A DNA stretch of 64,000 nucleotides from Candidatus Leptovillus affinis (GTDB lineage: Bacteria; Chloroflexota; Anaerolineae; Promineifilales; Promineifilaceae), in the NCBI GenBank assembly GCA_016705235.1, contig JADIYP010000001.1, positions 1,116,001-1,180,000 on the forward strand. The letters are read 5' to 3'. The translations under genes and the position numbers were made by a program. The stretch's first letter is position 1. Each line of letters starts with the position of its first letter. A model generated the notes under the pieces. The model had not been told where the DNA came from. It saw nothing but the letters and a program-made list of their open reading frames with translations, and searched no databases. Below are positions 40,873 through 50,410 of the stretch, one piece after another.

Positions 40873-43800
40873 CTCTCGCTCCTTTCTTGGTTTCGGCTGG
40901 CGATGGGGTGTTGGGGTCTGCATCGCTGCCCAGGTAAATGAATGTCCGCCGTCCGAGCGCCTGCCCAATTTCTTTGACGGCCGTTTTCATAATTGTATCC
41001 ATGTCGGCGGAACTGCGAACGCGGGCGGTGATTTCGCGCAGTAGTTGTTCGCGTTGGGCGCGGGCTTGGGTTTGTTGGAATAAGCGCGCGTTTTGCAGGG
41101 CGATGGTGGCCTGGCTGGCTACCGCGCTCAACAAATTGAGGTGGTTTTCGTTGTAGCGGTAACTTTCGGGATGTTGTACCCCGATGACGCCCATGATTTG
41201 CCGACCGCTGATCATGGGTGTGCCTAGCCATGAATGGGTCGGATCGCCTATGAGGGTAAGCCCTTGTTCTTTTATGTAGGTTTCCAGGTCTTTTTCGATG
41301 AGGATTGGCTTGCCTGTGTGGATGACGTGTTCGGTGAGGCCATTGCCGAACGGCCGTGTCCTGATTTGGGTCGGTTTGCCGTTTTCTTGCGCCACCGGAT
41401 AACTCAGCTCGTTGGTTTGCGGATTATAGAGCGCAATAAAGAAGTTGGCGGCATCCAGTAGTTGGCTAACGTAACCATGGATGCTTTCGATGATTTCACG
41501 CGGCTCCAGCATGGTTGCCAGAGCGCGGCTCATCTCATTAAGAACGCCCAATTCGTCGGCGCGGGCTTTTGTTTCCGCCACAGAGATCACGTTTTGAATG
41601 CTGATGGCCGATTGACTGGCCAAAGCCGTCAGGCGGCGAATGTCTGACTCAAGAAAATGACCGGGTTCGCGGTATAAGGCATTGATGTAGCCAATCCACT
41701 GACCGGCAACCACAAGCGGCACAAAAATCGCGCATCTGGCGCCAAATTGTTTGGTGTATAGGTTTCTGATAGCGTCGTGAATAGGGAAGGTTGGGTGGTC
41801 AAAATCCTCAATGATGGTTGGCTTGTTGGGGTTTAGAATGGAATCGGCTGAGGGGAATTCTGCCAGGGGATAGCGTCGAATGATTTCCTGGTTTTCTCGT
41901 TTGGTGTAAACGGCCAGCAGTTCAATCCAATCAGGAGTTTGTGTAGGGGTCCAGGCCCGGTCGAAGATGCTAAAGCTGACGCTTTGGGCCGTGCCGGCGA
42001 TGGTAAATTTGCGCACAACGGCCAGGATGTCGTCGTAGGTTTGGGCGGCGTTCATTTCAGCGCTGGCCTCGTATAGGCTGGAGGATTCGCTGAGGGCGGC
42101 CTGGGTTTGGTCTGTCAGCCGGAGGTTTTCGATTCGCGAGCTTAGTTGTTCGGCGACAGCGGCGATGATCTCTTCCATTTCTGCGATCTCAACGGCCGTT
42201 TGCCCGGTTTCCTCATCATCGTTAATAAGGGCCAGACGCCCGATTGGCTCGCCATTTACCAGCAATGGTTGAGCCAGCAGGCCGTTCGCTTGTTTTTCTG
42301 TGAGTACAGACGCCGAAGACAGCTCTGCCCCGGCCGAATCAAGTGCCAATAGTTGGCCGTAATTATAGGTGAAGCCCCATTCCGGCCGTTCAATGGTTTG
42401 CAGATAATTTTCCCAGGATTCACGGGTCAGCCGTCGCGTCAGCGTATCTAGCTCTTCAAAGGCGCGTTGGGTTTCTGTCAGCAGGCGGGAGTTTTCCACC
42501 GCGATAGCGATCTGCGTGGCCAGGGTGGTTTGAATGTTGGCGTCATCTTCGGTGAAGTAGTTGGTCTGGTCTGCCTGAATGTCCAGCACGCCAATGACCT
42601 GATCGCCGGCGAGCATGGGCACGGCCATTTCTGATTTTGTATCCGGCAGGAGGGGATGGGGCAGAAAGCCGGGATCCATTTGTGTGTCGTTGATGATGAT
42701 GCTCTTTTTGCTGCGAGCAGAGCGGGCGACCAGCGATTTTTCTTGCGAAACTGGAATGGAACGCCCTTCGGTCGTCATGATTTGCCCGACTTCACCGGCG
42801 CCGGCGGCCAGCACCAGCAATTTGCCGGAGGGATCCAGCAGATAGATGTGGGAATGGTAAAGGTTGAAGCGTTCTTTGGTAAGCTCGACGATGTTTCTCA
42901 GTAAAGTGGGCTGATCCAGGATTGTCGATACGCTGGTGGAGATTTCGGCTACGGTTTGTAGTTGGGCTGCTTGTTTAGCCAGGGTTTCTTCGGCGGCGAT
43001 GCGATCTGTGATGTCGTGGACAAATCCCACAACGCCGATTACCTGACCGGTAGAATCTTTGAGCGGCGCTTTGATGGTGTTGAGGTAGCGCTGCTGTCCA
43101 TCCACTACCGCCGGTTCCACGTCGATGATCTTGACCTGGTCCAATTTCATGATGTCATCGTCGTCGGCCCAGAAACCGCGAATGCCTTTTTCTGGATTTC
43201 CCTTGACGATGTCTTCTGGGAAACCGAGGTCCAGGTCGTCCTTGCCAATGAAGTCGTCGGGGTTGAGGTGGAGCGAATGGCCATATCCCTGATTTGCCAG
43301 CAGGTAGCGGTGGTTCGCGTCTTTGACAAAAATCCAGTCGGGTGTGGAGTTGATAATTGTGTGCAGCAAGCTTTCACGTTCACGCAATGCCTGCTCGGTC
43401 TTGACCTGTTCGGTGATGTCCTGGTTGGCGCCGATGAATTTGATGGTGTTGCCGTCGTTGTCTTTGATGATGCGGAAGCGGACACGGATGGGGAAGACAC
43501 GGCCGTCTTTCGTCAGGTTTAGCGAGGCAAATTCTCGTTGATAGTTTGCGTCTGTGGTAGTCAGGGCGGCTATGATTTCCTTCTCAACGATGCTGGCTTC
43601 ATAATCGGGCACGTATTTGCGGGCGTAGTCGGCTGCCGCCATGGTGTAGCCGCCTTCTTCGGCGGCCGATGTGCCCAGTAGTTCGTAATATGCCGGCAAG
43701 AAGGTGAACTGCTGCGTGGCGACGTTGAATTCCCAGTAATGCAGCCGGGCGATGCCTGTGGCTTCGGTCAGGCGCGCCTGGTTTTCGCGTAAGGCTTGTT

Positions 43801-45817
43801 CTGCCTCTTTACGCTCGGTGATGTCTTGGGTGGTGGCGACAAGGCCGATGGGCTGGCCGTCCTCATCGCGCAGCAGGTCGATGGTCATGAGCGTGGGGAA
43901 GGTAGCGCCATCTTTGCGCACATGGCCGATTTCGGCGCGCTGCGCCTGGCCGCTGGCCAGGGCGCGTTGGTTGACCGGGTCTACTTCGTTGGTCAACTGT
44001 TCTGGGGTGTGGAAGATGCTGAGGTGCTGGCCGATCAGTTCGTCTATGGTGTAGCCGTGCATGGTGGCCCAGGCGGGGTTGACAAACTGTACGATGCCGT
44101 CCAGGCCGGCCACGGCCGTGCCGTCTAGCGATTGTTCCACCACGTAGCCCAAACGGCGCAGCTCCTCTTGCGCTTGATAGGCCGCAGTGATGTCTCGGCT
44201 GAGGCCGATGAGGCCCAGCAGGTTATTGTCGGCGTCATAAAAAGGTGTTTTGAGGGTGTCTAGCAGCACGCGACGGCCGTCCGGGTAATCGACCCATTCC
44301 TCATTGTGACGCGCCTCGCCCCGGGTCATCATCTCCGTGTCTTGCTCGCGGAAAAAGGCGGCTACTTCGTGGGGGAACATGTCGAAGTCGGTTTTGCCAA
44401 TGATAGCGGCCGCCGTTCGGCCGGTAAACTGGGCAAAGGCGGTGTTGCAGCCCAGATAAACGCCCGCCACGTCTTTATAGAAGATCAGGTCTGGGACGGA
44501 GTCGAGCAGGCTTGTCAGCAGCGCGCTTTCCTGGCGCTGTCTTTCTTCGGTGGCCTTGCGCTGGCTGATGTCTCGCTTGACGGCGATGTAATGGGAAATC
44601 TCGTTGTTGGCCGATTTAATCGGCGTAATGGTCATATCTTCGGGGTAGAGGGAGCCATCTTTACGACGGTTGATGATCTCGCCTTGCCAGACACGGCCGT
44701 CTAGCAGCGTTTGCCACAACTTTTGGTAAAAGGTTTCGTCGTGAGCGCCAGATTTGAGCAGGCGCGGATTGCCGCCGATGGCTTCGTCCCGGCTATACTG
44801 GGTGAGGGTCGAAAAAGCGCGGTTCACCCAAAGGATGTTGCCCTGTTTGTCGGTGATGACGACGCCATCAACGGCCGCTTCCAGAGCTGATTGGCGTAGA
44901 TTGAGTTCTTTATCGGATTTTTTGCGGGCGGTAATGTTGCGGCTGTATAAGACGGCGCCTTGAGATTCGCCCTGATCATTGCGCCATAACTGTGCTTTGT
45001 TCCAGACATCAACCGTGTCACCATTTTTATGCAAAAATTGCACTTCGCCTTCGGCATGGCCTTCGGTCATAAGCTGGGGAAACATGGATTGGAAGAGGGG
45101 CAGGCTGGCCGGTTCAAAGTAACGCGTGATATTTTGGCCGATTATTTCGTCACGGCCGTAACCTAGAAGCTGAATAAAACCAGGATTGCAGTCTTCCACG
45201 TTGCCTTGATTATCCATAATGACAATCGCGTCGGCGGCGTTATCGAATAACGTTTGGTAACGGGCACGCTCCTGGCGATGCAGCGCTTCTTCCGACTGTT
45301 TTTGGGAGATGAGATGCCCCAATGTTGCGCCATACAGTTTCAGGATGTCCAGATGGTAGGTGAGCGGTTCGCGTTTAATCAGGTTGTCGGCCGCCAACCA
45401 GCCGACGGCTTTGTCGCCGCTCCAAAGTACGGCCATGGCGTTCCAGCCGTCGCCGATTGCCTGTCCGAAGTCGCGTAGTTGGGTCTTGGGCCAGTAGCCA
45501 ATTCGCTCTTCGCTGCGCAGTACTTGCAGCAGGCGCGGGTCTTCGATAGGTTCGCTGTAATCGCGCTCGTCGCGCAGGTTGCCCTGCTCGTCGGTGCCAA
45601 AAGCGCCGCGCATCAGGTTGTTGGCTTCGTCGTAGAGCAGCAGGCCCAGACGGTCGAAGCCGAGGCGTGACCGGCCCAGTTCGACAGCCTGGCGGTAAAG
45701 TTCTTCCAGGCTGGCCGTGCGGTACAAGGTCAGGCTGACTTCTTGCAGCGCCTGCATTTTATCTAAAAACTGGTAATCACCGGCGGCGGTTTGATGAGTT
45801 TGGCTGTTGTTGGCCAT
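40865..45817 (-). CDS. Giant soluble GAF/PAS sensor protein without output domain
   Basis: About 1,650 residues, no membrane helix. Order: GAF (about 30-190), six PAS domains (about 198-970; recognisable by D-G-V-V-I-T-D, V-P-D-L-I-F-Y-K-D, T-P-D-W-I-F-V-K-D and D-I-T-E-R-K/D-I-S-Q-R-K ends), GAF with N-L-Y-H-S-H-I-Y-L-L-D (985-1140), an L-T-R-R-L-T-R-E-S-W module, then two further GAFs. A conserved ~45-residue tail L-L-R-E-I-T-A-R-V ... E-I-G-Q-A-L-G-R-R-T-F-I-Y-L follows. I searched for H-box, HATPase, GGDEF, EAL, HD and PP2C motifs and saw none. Start ATG 45817 has GGAG upstream; the TTG at 45832 is less likely. It feeds translationally into the kinase gene. Confidence 0.88.
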   Translation of the reverse strand: MANNSQTHQTAAGDYQFLDKMQALQEVSLTLYRTASLEELYRQAVELGRSRLGFDRLGLLLYDEANNLMRGAFGTDEQGNLRDERDYSEPIEDPRLLQVLRSEERIGYWPKTQLRDFGQAIGDGWNAMAVLWSGDKAVGWLAADNLIKREPLTYHLDILKLYGATLGHLISQKQSEEALHRQERARYQTLFDNAADAIVIMDNQGNVEDCNPGFIQLLGYGRDEIIGQNITRYFEPASLPLFQSMFPQLMTEGHAEGEVQFLHKNGDTVDVWNKAQLWRNDQGESQGAVLYSRNITARKKSDKELNLRQSALEAAVDGVVITDKQGNILWVNRAFSTLTQYSRDEAIGGNPRLLKSGAHDETFYQKLWQTLLDGRVWQGEIINRRKDGSLYPEDMTITPIKSANNEISHYIAVKRDISQRKATEERQRQESALLTSLLDSVPDLIFYKDVAGVYLGCNTAFAQFTGRTAAAIIGKTDFDMFPHEVAAFFREQDTEMMTRGEARHNEEWVDYPDGRRVLLDTLKTPFYDADNNLLGLIGLSRDITAAYQAQEELRRLGYVVEQSLDGTAVAGLDGIVQFVNPAWATMHGYTIDELIGQHLSIFHTPEQLTNEVDPVNQRALASGQAQRAEIGHVRKDGATFPTLMTIDLLRDEDGQPIGLVATTQDITERKEAEQALRENQARLTEATGIARLHYWEFNVATQQFTFLPAYYELLGTSAAEEGGYTMAAADYARKYVPDYEASIVEKEIIAALTTTDANYQREFASLNLTKDGRVFPIRVRFRIIKDNDGNTIKFIGANQDITEQVKTEQALRERESLLHTIINSTPDWIFVKDANHRYLLANQGYGHSLHLNPDDFIGKDDLDLGFPEDIVKGNPEKGIRGFWADDDDIMKLDQVKIIDVEPAVVDGQQRYLNTIKAPLKDSTGQVIGVVGFVHDITDRIAAEETLAKQAAQLQTVAEISTSVSTILDQPTLLRNIVELTKERFNLYHSHIYLLDPSGKLLVLAAGAGEVGQIMTTEGRSIPVSQEKSLVARSARSKKSIIINDTQMDPGFLPHPLLPDTKSEMAVPMLAGDQVIGVLDIQADQTNYFTEDDANIQTTLATQIAIAVENSRLLTETQRAFEELDTLTRRLTRESWENYLQTIERPEWGFTYNYGQLLALDSAGAELSSASVLTEKQANGLLAQPLLVNGEPIGRLALINDDEETGQTAVEIAEMEEIIAAVAEQLSSRIENLRLTDQTQAALSESSSLYEASAEMNAAQTYDDILAVVRKFTIAGTAQSVSFSIFDRAWTPTQTPDWIELLAVYTKRENQEIIRRYPLAEFPSADSILNPNKPTIIEDFDHPTFPIHDAIRNLYTKQFGARCAIFVPLVVAGQWIGYINALYREPGHFLESDIRRLTALASQSAISIQNVISVAETKARADELGVLNEMSRALATMLEPREIIESIHGYVSQLLDAANFFIALYNPQTNELSYPVAQENGKPTQIRTRPFGNGLTEHVIHTGKPILIEKDLETYIKEQGLTLIGDPTHSWLGTPMISGRQIMGVIGVQHPESYRYNENHLNLLSAVASQATIALQNARLFQQTQARAQREQLLREITARVRSSADMDTIMKTAVKEIGQALGRRTFIYLGSDADPNTPSPAETKKGARDE

Positions 45818-45843
45818 AAGTACGGTCTCCAATCTCGTTGGCG

Positions 45844-48800
45844 TTATGAAATCTCAGGCAACGGTTTGGTATGGTTTAGCTCGACGATAGCGCGTTTCAC
45901 CTGGAAGGCTTTGCCCAGTTCGGCCACGGCCGTTTGCATGGCGCTTTCTATTGTCGAGGCGTTCTGGATCTTTTGGCTGATGGCGTTTACCAGGGCTTCT
46001 CGTTCAGCCCGACGCTGCGTTTCCGTGTAAAGCCGCGCATTTTCCAGGGCCACGGCTACGTGGTTGGCAATACCCGCCAACAGCGCCAGGTCGTGATCGC
46101 TGTACGCTGCCTGCTCATAGCTCTGCACCGACAACGCGCCGATGGCTTGTTGGCCCAGAAACAGAGGGACAAAAATCAACGAGGCAGATACTTTGCCAGG
46201 GGCGCCCAACCGATGTTCGGCCGAATCTTTCAATTCGGCCAGACGCAGGGCAATTTCTTCTTCTGTTCTGTTGATCAGCTGCGGTTGGCCGGTTTGTACC
46301 ACGCGCAGCCACGGATTATCTGCTGCCGGTCGGCCGGCTGGCGGTTGGTAACGGCGGCCGCCATCATACACAAGCGGGTAGCTGAGGAGATTTGTGCGCG
46401 GGTCGTAGCTGGCGACGATGAAGGCATCGGCTACGACAGCGCGTTGTACCTGTTTGAAGATGGTTTCCAGCAGGTCTGCCGGCTCCAACAATTGGGAGAC
46501 GGACTGGGCTACCTCGTTGATGACGGCCAACTCACGCGCCTGAATGTCCAGGCGTTGGCGGCCAATTTCGGTTTCTTCAAACAAGCGGGCGCGTTCCAGG
46601 GCTTCGACCACCTGAGTGGAGAAGGCCATGAGCAGGGCTTCTTGTTCGTCGCTTAATGATTCACCTGATTTGCTGCGAACGCCGATGATGCCAATGGATT
46701 CGCCATGGAGATTCAGGGGTACGGAAACGGCCGTATGCGTTTCATTAAACGAGATTTCTGTGATCTCTTCCAGCGGAATAGGCGCGTTTGTCTTGATCTG
46801 GTCATTTAAACCGCCGGTCTGGATGGGCTGTATGATTTCGTCGGCAAACATGAACCCTTGTACGGGTCTATTACCAGTTGTCAGGAATTCTTGCCACCCT
46901 TCAAGCGACATAGCCCGCTGTAGCGCATTCATTTGCTCCACGCGCTCTTCTAGTTCTCGGGTTAATCGTTCCTGGGCCGACTGCGCCTGTTTCTGTTGAT
47001 GAATGTCTTGCACCGTACCAAAAATGGTATTCGGCTGTTGGCTGTCGGAGCCTAAATAATCGAAGCGCACCAACATCGCGCGCTCTTCCTTGTTGGCCAG
47101 AATGACGCGAATTTCTTTTTCGATGGTGTTCGTGCGATGGGCAATAAGCAGCTCTTGGACCGCAGCAGTAAGCACATTCTGGTCTTCAGGGTGTATAAAT
47201 TTAGCCATAAAATTATGGAGGGATTTTTCGTAGCCGCCTTCATTAGCGGTTGAAGTACCTAAAAGTTCGTAAACTTGATCGTTAAATGTAAAGGTGAGGC
47301 TTGGGAGATCGATCTGCCAGTTGGCCATTCGCGCGGTGTGTAAAGCCTGCTGAAGCTGCGCCTGATTCTGGCGGAGCGTTTCTTCTACAGATTTCAGATC
47401 GGTGATGTCATGCACAAACCCGACGACCCCAATGGCGTTTCCTTGTTCATCTTTAAGCGGGGCTTTAATTGTGCTGAGAACTCTTGGTTGATTGTCAACC
47501 ACAGCCGGTTCTTCGGGAATAATCTTTAGTTCGCCTTCGGCCATAATTTGGCGGTCGTCGGCCCAAAAACCGCGAATGCCTTTCTCTGGATTGCCTTTGA
47601 CTATCTCTTCTGGGAACCCGATTTCTAGATCGTTTTTGCCTATAAAGTCTTCAGGCGTCATGTGGAAGGTGTCGGCGTACCCCATGTTCACAAGCATGTA
47701 CCGATGATCGATATCTTTGACAAAGATCCAGTCGGGTGTGGAATCGATGATTGTGCGCATGAGGGCTTCGTTTTTCTGCACGATTTGTTGCGCCCGATTT
47801 GTGGCGGCGTATTGGCGGGTGTTTTGCAGGGCAACGGCCGTTTGCGCCGCCAATGTGGTTATTATTTGCACATCCTGTTCGGAAAAACGGTCTACCAGAT
47901 TTGCCTGAATATCCAACACCCCCAGCACCTGATCGCCAATTATTATCGGCACAGCCATTTCGGAGCGGGTTTCGGGCAGCAGCGGGTTCGGCAAAAAGCC
48001 ATCTGCTGTCTGAATGTCGTTAACGACTACGCCTTTTTTGTCGCGGGCGGCGCGGGCTACCGGCGATAATTTTTGGGCCAGCGGGATGTTGTGATTTGCC
48101 GCAACCATCTGCCGGCCAACTTCACCGGCCCCGGCGGCCAACACCAGGTTTGTACCGGAATCATCTACCAGATAAATTTGGCTGTGGTAGAGATTAAAAC
48201 GCTCTTTGGTCAGGTTGGTCACCGCGTGCAGCAGCTCTTTTTGATCGAGGATGGCGTTGACGGCCGTAGACACTTCGACCACGGTTTGCAAATCTTGCGC
48301 CTGTTTAGCCAGCGCCGCATCCGTGCGTTTGCGTTCGGAGATGTCGCTTTGAATGGTAAGAAACCCTACCAGTTCTCCTTCTGGGGTGACGATGGGGTTG
48401 TTGCTGCCGTCGATGGGAATAAGACGGCCGTCTTTCGCTTTATTAATAATTTCACCAGCCACAACTTGTTTGGCCAACAGACTGCTCCAAAAAGATTCAT
48501 ACTGCGCTGGTGGAATAACTCCGGATTTTAGAATACGCGGCGTTTGCCCAATGGCCTCTGCCGCCGTGTACCCATAAATTTTTTCAAAGGCTGGATTAAC
48601 ATAGGTGATTGTGCCATCTACCTGCGTCAGGAAAACACTTGCGCTCGATTGTTCGATGCCGAATTTAAATAAGGCTGCTTCCTCTTCAGCTTCCTGAAGT
48701 TCGTTAAACAACCGGGCATTTTGCAGCGCAATGGCCACCTGGCTGGCAATGGACTGCAACAACTCCACACTTTCCTCGGTCAGACTGCCCTCCATGTTTT

Positions 48801-50364
48801 GCTGCACATCCAAGACGCCCAATACCCGATCTCCGATGGCAATCGGAACAGCAATTTCGGCGCGTGTATCGGGAAGGAGCGCGTTGGGCAGCCAGCCCGG
48901 TTCCTGGGTTACATCCGGTACCAGCACGGAGCTGTTATGAGTAGCCGCCCGGCCAACCAACCCTTTGGCCACTTCAATTTTATGCCCTTGCGCCAGCATG
49001 GCCTGACCGGCGTCACCGGTGCCGCCGGCCATTACCAGCCAACTGCCTTCTTTGTCTAGCAAGTAAATGTGAACGTGGTAGTAATTGAAGGCGCTTTTAA
49101 TCTGCGTTACCACTTCTTGAACCAGGTGTTCCGTATCGAGGATTGTCGACAGGTTGCGGCTGACCCGGTTGCTGGTTTCCAAGGCACGCGTGCGTTCCTG
49201 AATAACTTGCTCTTGACGTCTGAGGGTGGATTCGAGTTCGTCGGCTACTGTGTTGTAGGTTTGGCCGAGCAGGCCAAATTCGTTGTCTGGCAGGTGAGTG
49301 ACGCGAGCGGCGAGGTCGCCGGTGCGCCATTTTTCGGCTGTTTCGTTGAGTTGGGTTAACGGCCGTAACACCATCCCATTAATAATCAACGCCACCAATA
49401 CAAAACTCACCAGCGCAAATATGCCGGTCTTGGCGATGGAGCTAAAGACATTCGTCCGTAAGGCGGCCAAATCTGCCTGCCGCGACGTAACGATCTCTAA
49501 AACGCCAATAACTCGGTCGCCATACGCCAGCAAAGGCGAAACCAGCACACTCAGCTCTTCCCCATTTGCCGTAACAAAAATGGTTTGGGGGTTCCCCGTG
49601 TTCAAAACCTGTTCATACGTTGCCGCCGGGATGGGCAACGGAGTTGTTTGGGTTCCGGCGTAAAAAAACAATTCTGAAATAGGCGGGTTTGGCGCCCCTT
49701 CTGCTGGTTTAAGACCGGCCGGCGCCGCCGCCTCTTGCGACACCCACATGCGAAAATCAGCGCCGTATCGTTCTTTCAAGCTGTTAATAAACGGTTCATC
49801 ATAATCCAGGCCAACTTCAACCAGGCCGATAAATTCTCCGGCCTCAAACATGGGGGTTACACTGCGAACCCCCAGACGGTTGGGGCCAATCTCCACCCCG
49901 CTGATGGTTTGCACATTTTCCAGCGCCGCTGCGGCCGTGCGGCGGTAGGTGATATCGTCGCCGAATTGGGCGGGGTTGTGCACGCGCACAAATACCGTGC
50001 CATCCAAATTTTCTAAGTACAGGTGGACGATGTCGTACTCGGTTTTTAAGGTGTTAAAGAGCGGCGTGAGCAGCGTCAATAAGCCATCTCGATCTTGTGC
50101 CAGATAGAGGTTGCGCACGTCGGCGCGGTCGGCAATGCTGATGGAGAGCGTTTCCGCAGATTTTTGGCGCAGATTGATTTCATTGCTGTAAAGGGTATAA
50201 AGCTCAGCCAAACCTTGCTTTTCCTCTTGTTCTAAAATTTCGACAGACCGGTTGGCGTTGACCCAGGCCTGAGCGACAATGAGGATGAGGAAGATGGCAA
50301 ACAGGGCCAGCAGGAGCCTGAAAGTAACCCCGGTATATTGACGCTGTCGTTGTCCTGTGTGCAT
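45844..50364 (-). CDS. Membrane Cache-HAMP-GAF-PAS sensor protein without output domain
   Basis: 1,506 residues with AGGAG before the ATG. An N-terminal membrane helix (about 14-34), an extracellular double-Cache-like domain (about 40-300) and a second helix (about 310-335) lead into HAMP (P-L-T-Q-L-N-E-T ... E-F-G-L-L-G-Q-T-Y-N). A coiled coil and GAF with Y-Y-H-V-H-I-Y-L-L-D, PAS (I-E-Q-S-S-A-S-V-F-L-T), GAF, PAS (T-P-D-W-I-F-V-K-D), a further PAS-like domain, an L-Q-R-A-M-S-L-E-G-W module, GAF and the family tail (I-S-Q-K-I-Q ... E-L-G-K-A-F) follow. No kinase or cyclase motif is visible. The PAS with N-P-E-K-G-I-R-G-F-W-A-D-D is a close paralogue of one in the neighbouring protein. It probably senses a small ligand outside the cell. 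Confidence 0.88.
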   Translation of the reverse strand: MHTGQRQRQYTGVTFRLLLALFAIFLILIVAQAWVNANRSVEILEQEEKQGLAELYTLYSNEINLRQKSAETLSISIADRADVRNLYLAQDRDGLLTLLTPLFNTLKTEYDIVHLYLENLDGTVFVRVHNPAQFGDDITYRRTAAAALENVQTISGVEIGPNRLGVRSVTPMFEAGEFIGLVEVGLDYDEPFINSLKERYGADFRMWVSQEAAAPAGLKPAEGAPNPPISELFFYAGTQTTPLPIPAATYEQVLNTGNPQTIFVTANGEELSVLVSPLLAYGDRVIGVLEIVTSRQADLAALRTNVFSSIAKTGIFALVSFVLVALIINGMVLRPLTQLNETAEKWRTGDLAARVTHLPDNEFGLLGQTYNTVADELESTLRRQEQVIQERTRALETSNRVSRNLSTILDTEHLVQEVVTQIKSAFNYYHVHIYLLDKEGSWLVMAGGTGDAGQAMLAQGHKIEVAKGLVGRAATHNSSVLVPDVTQEPGWLPNALLPDTRAEIAVPIAIGDRVLGVLDVQQNMEGSLTEESVELLQSIASQVAIALQNARLFNELQEAEEEAALFKFGIEQSSASVFLTQVDGTITYVNPAFEKIYGYTAAEAIGQTPRILKSGVIPPAQYESFWSSLLAKQVVAGEIINKAKDGRLIPIDGSNNPIVTPEGELVGFLTIQSDISERKRTDAALAKQAQDLQTVVEVSTAVNAILDQKELLHAVTNLTKERFNLYHSQIYLVDDSGTNLVLAAGAGEVGRQMVAANHNIPLAQKLSPVARAARDKKGVVVNDIQTADGFLPNPLLPETRSEMAVPIIIGDQVLGVLDIQANLVDRFSEQDVQIITTLAAQTAVALQNTRQYAATNRAQQIVQKNEALMRTIIDSTPDWIFVKDIDHRYMLVNMGYADTFHMTPEDFIGKNDLEIGFPEEIVKGNPEKGIRGFWADDRQIMAEGELKIIPEEPAVVDNQPRVLSTIKAPLKDEQGNAIGVVGFVHDITDLKSVEETLRQNQAQLQQALHTARMANWQIDLPSLTFTFNDQVYELLGTSTANEGGYEKSLHNFMAKFIHPEDQNVLTAAVQELLIAHRTNTIEKEIRVILANKEERAMLVRFDYLGSDSQQPNTIFGTVQDIHQQKQAQSAQERLTRELEERVEQMNALQRAMSLEGWQEFLTTGNRPVQGFMFADEIIQPIQTGGLNDQIKTNAPIPLEEITEISFNETHTAVSVPLNLHGESIGIIGVRSKSGESLSDEQEALLMAFSTQVVEALERARLFEETEIGRQRLDIQARELAVINEVAQSVSQLLEPADLLETIFKQVQRAVVADAFIVASYDPRTNLLSYPLVYDGGRRYQPPAGRPAADNPWLRVVQTGQPQLINRTEEEIALRLAELKDSAEHRLGAPGKVSASLIFVPLFLGQQAIGALSVQSYEQAAYSDHDLALLAGIANHVAVALENARLYTETQRRAEREALVNAISQKIQNASTIESAMQTAVAELGKAFQVKRAIVELNHTKPLPEIS

Positions 50365-50410
50365 AACGTTCTCCTAAGTCTGTTTTATGCAGTCGTATGC
50401 TGCCGACAAG

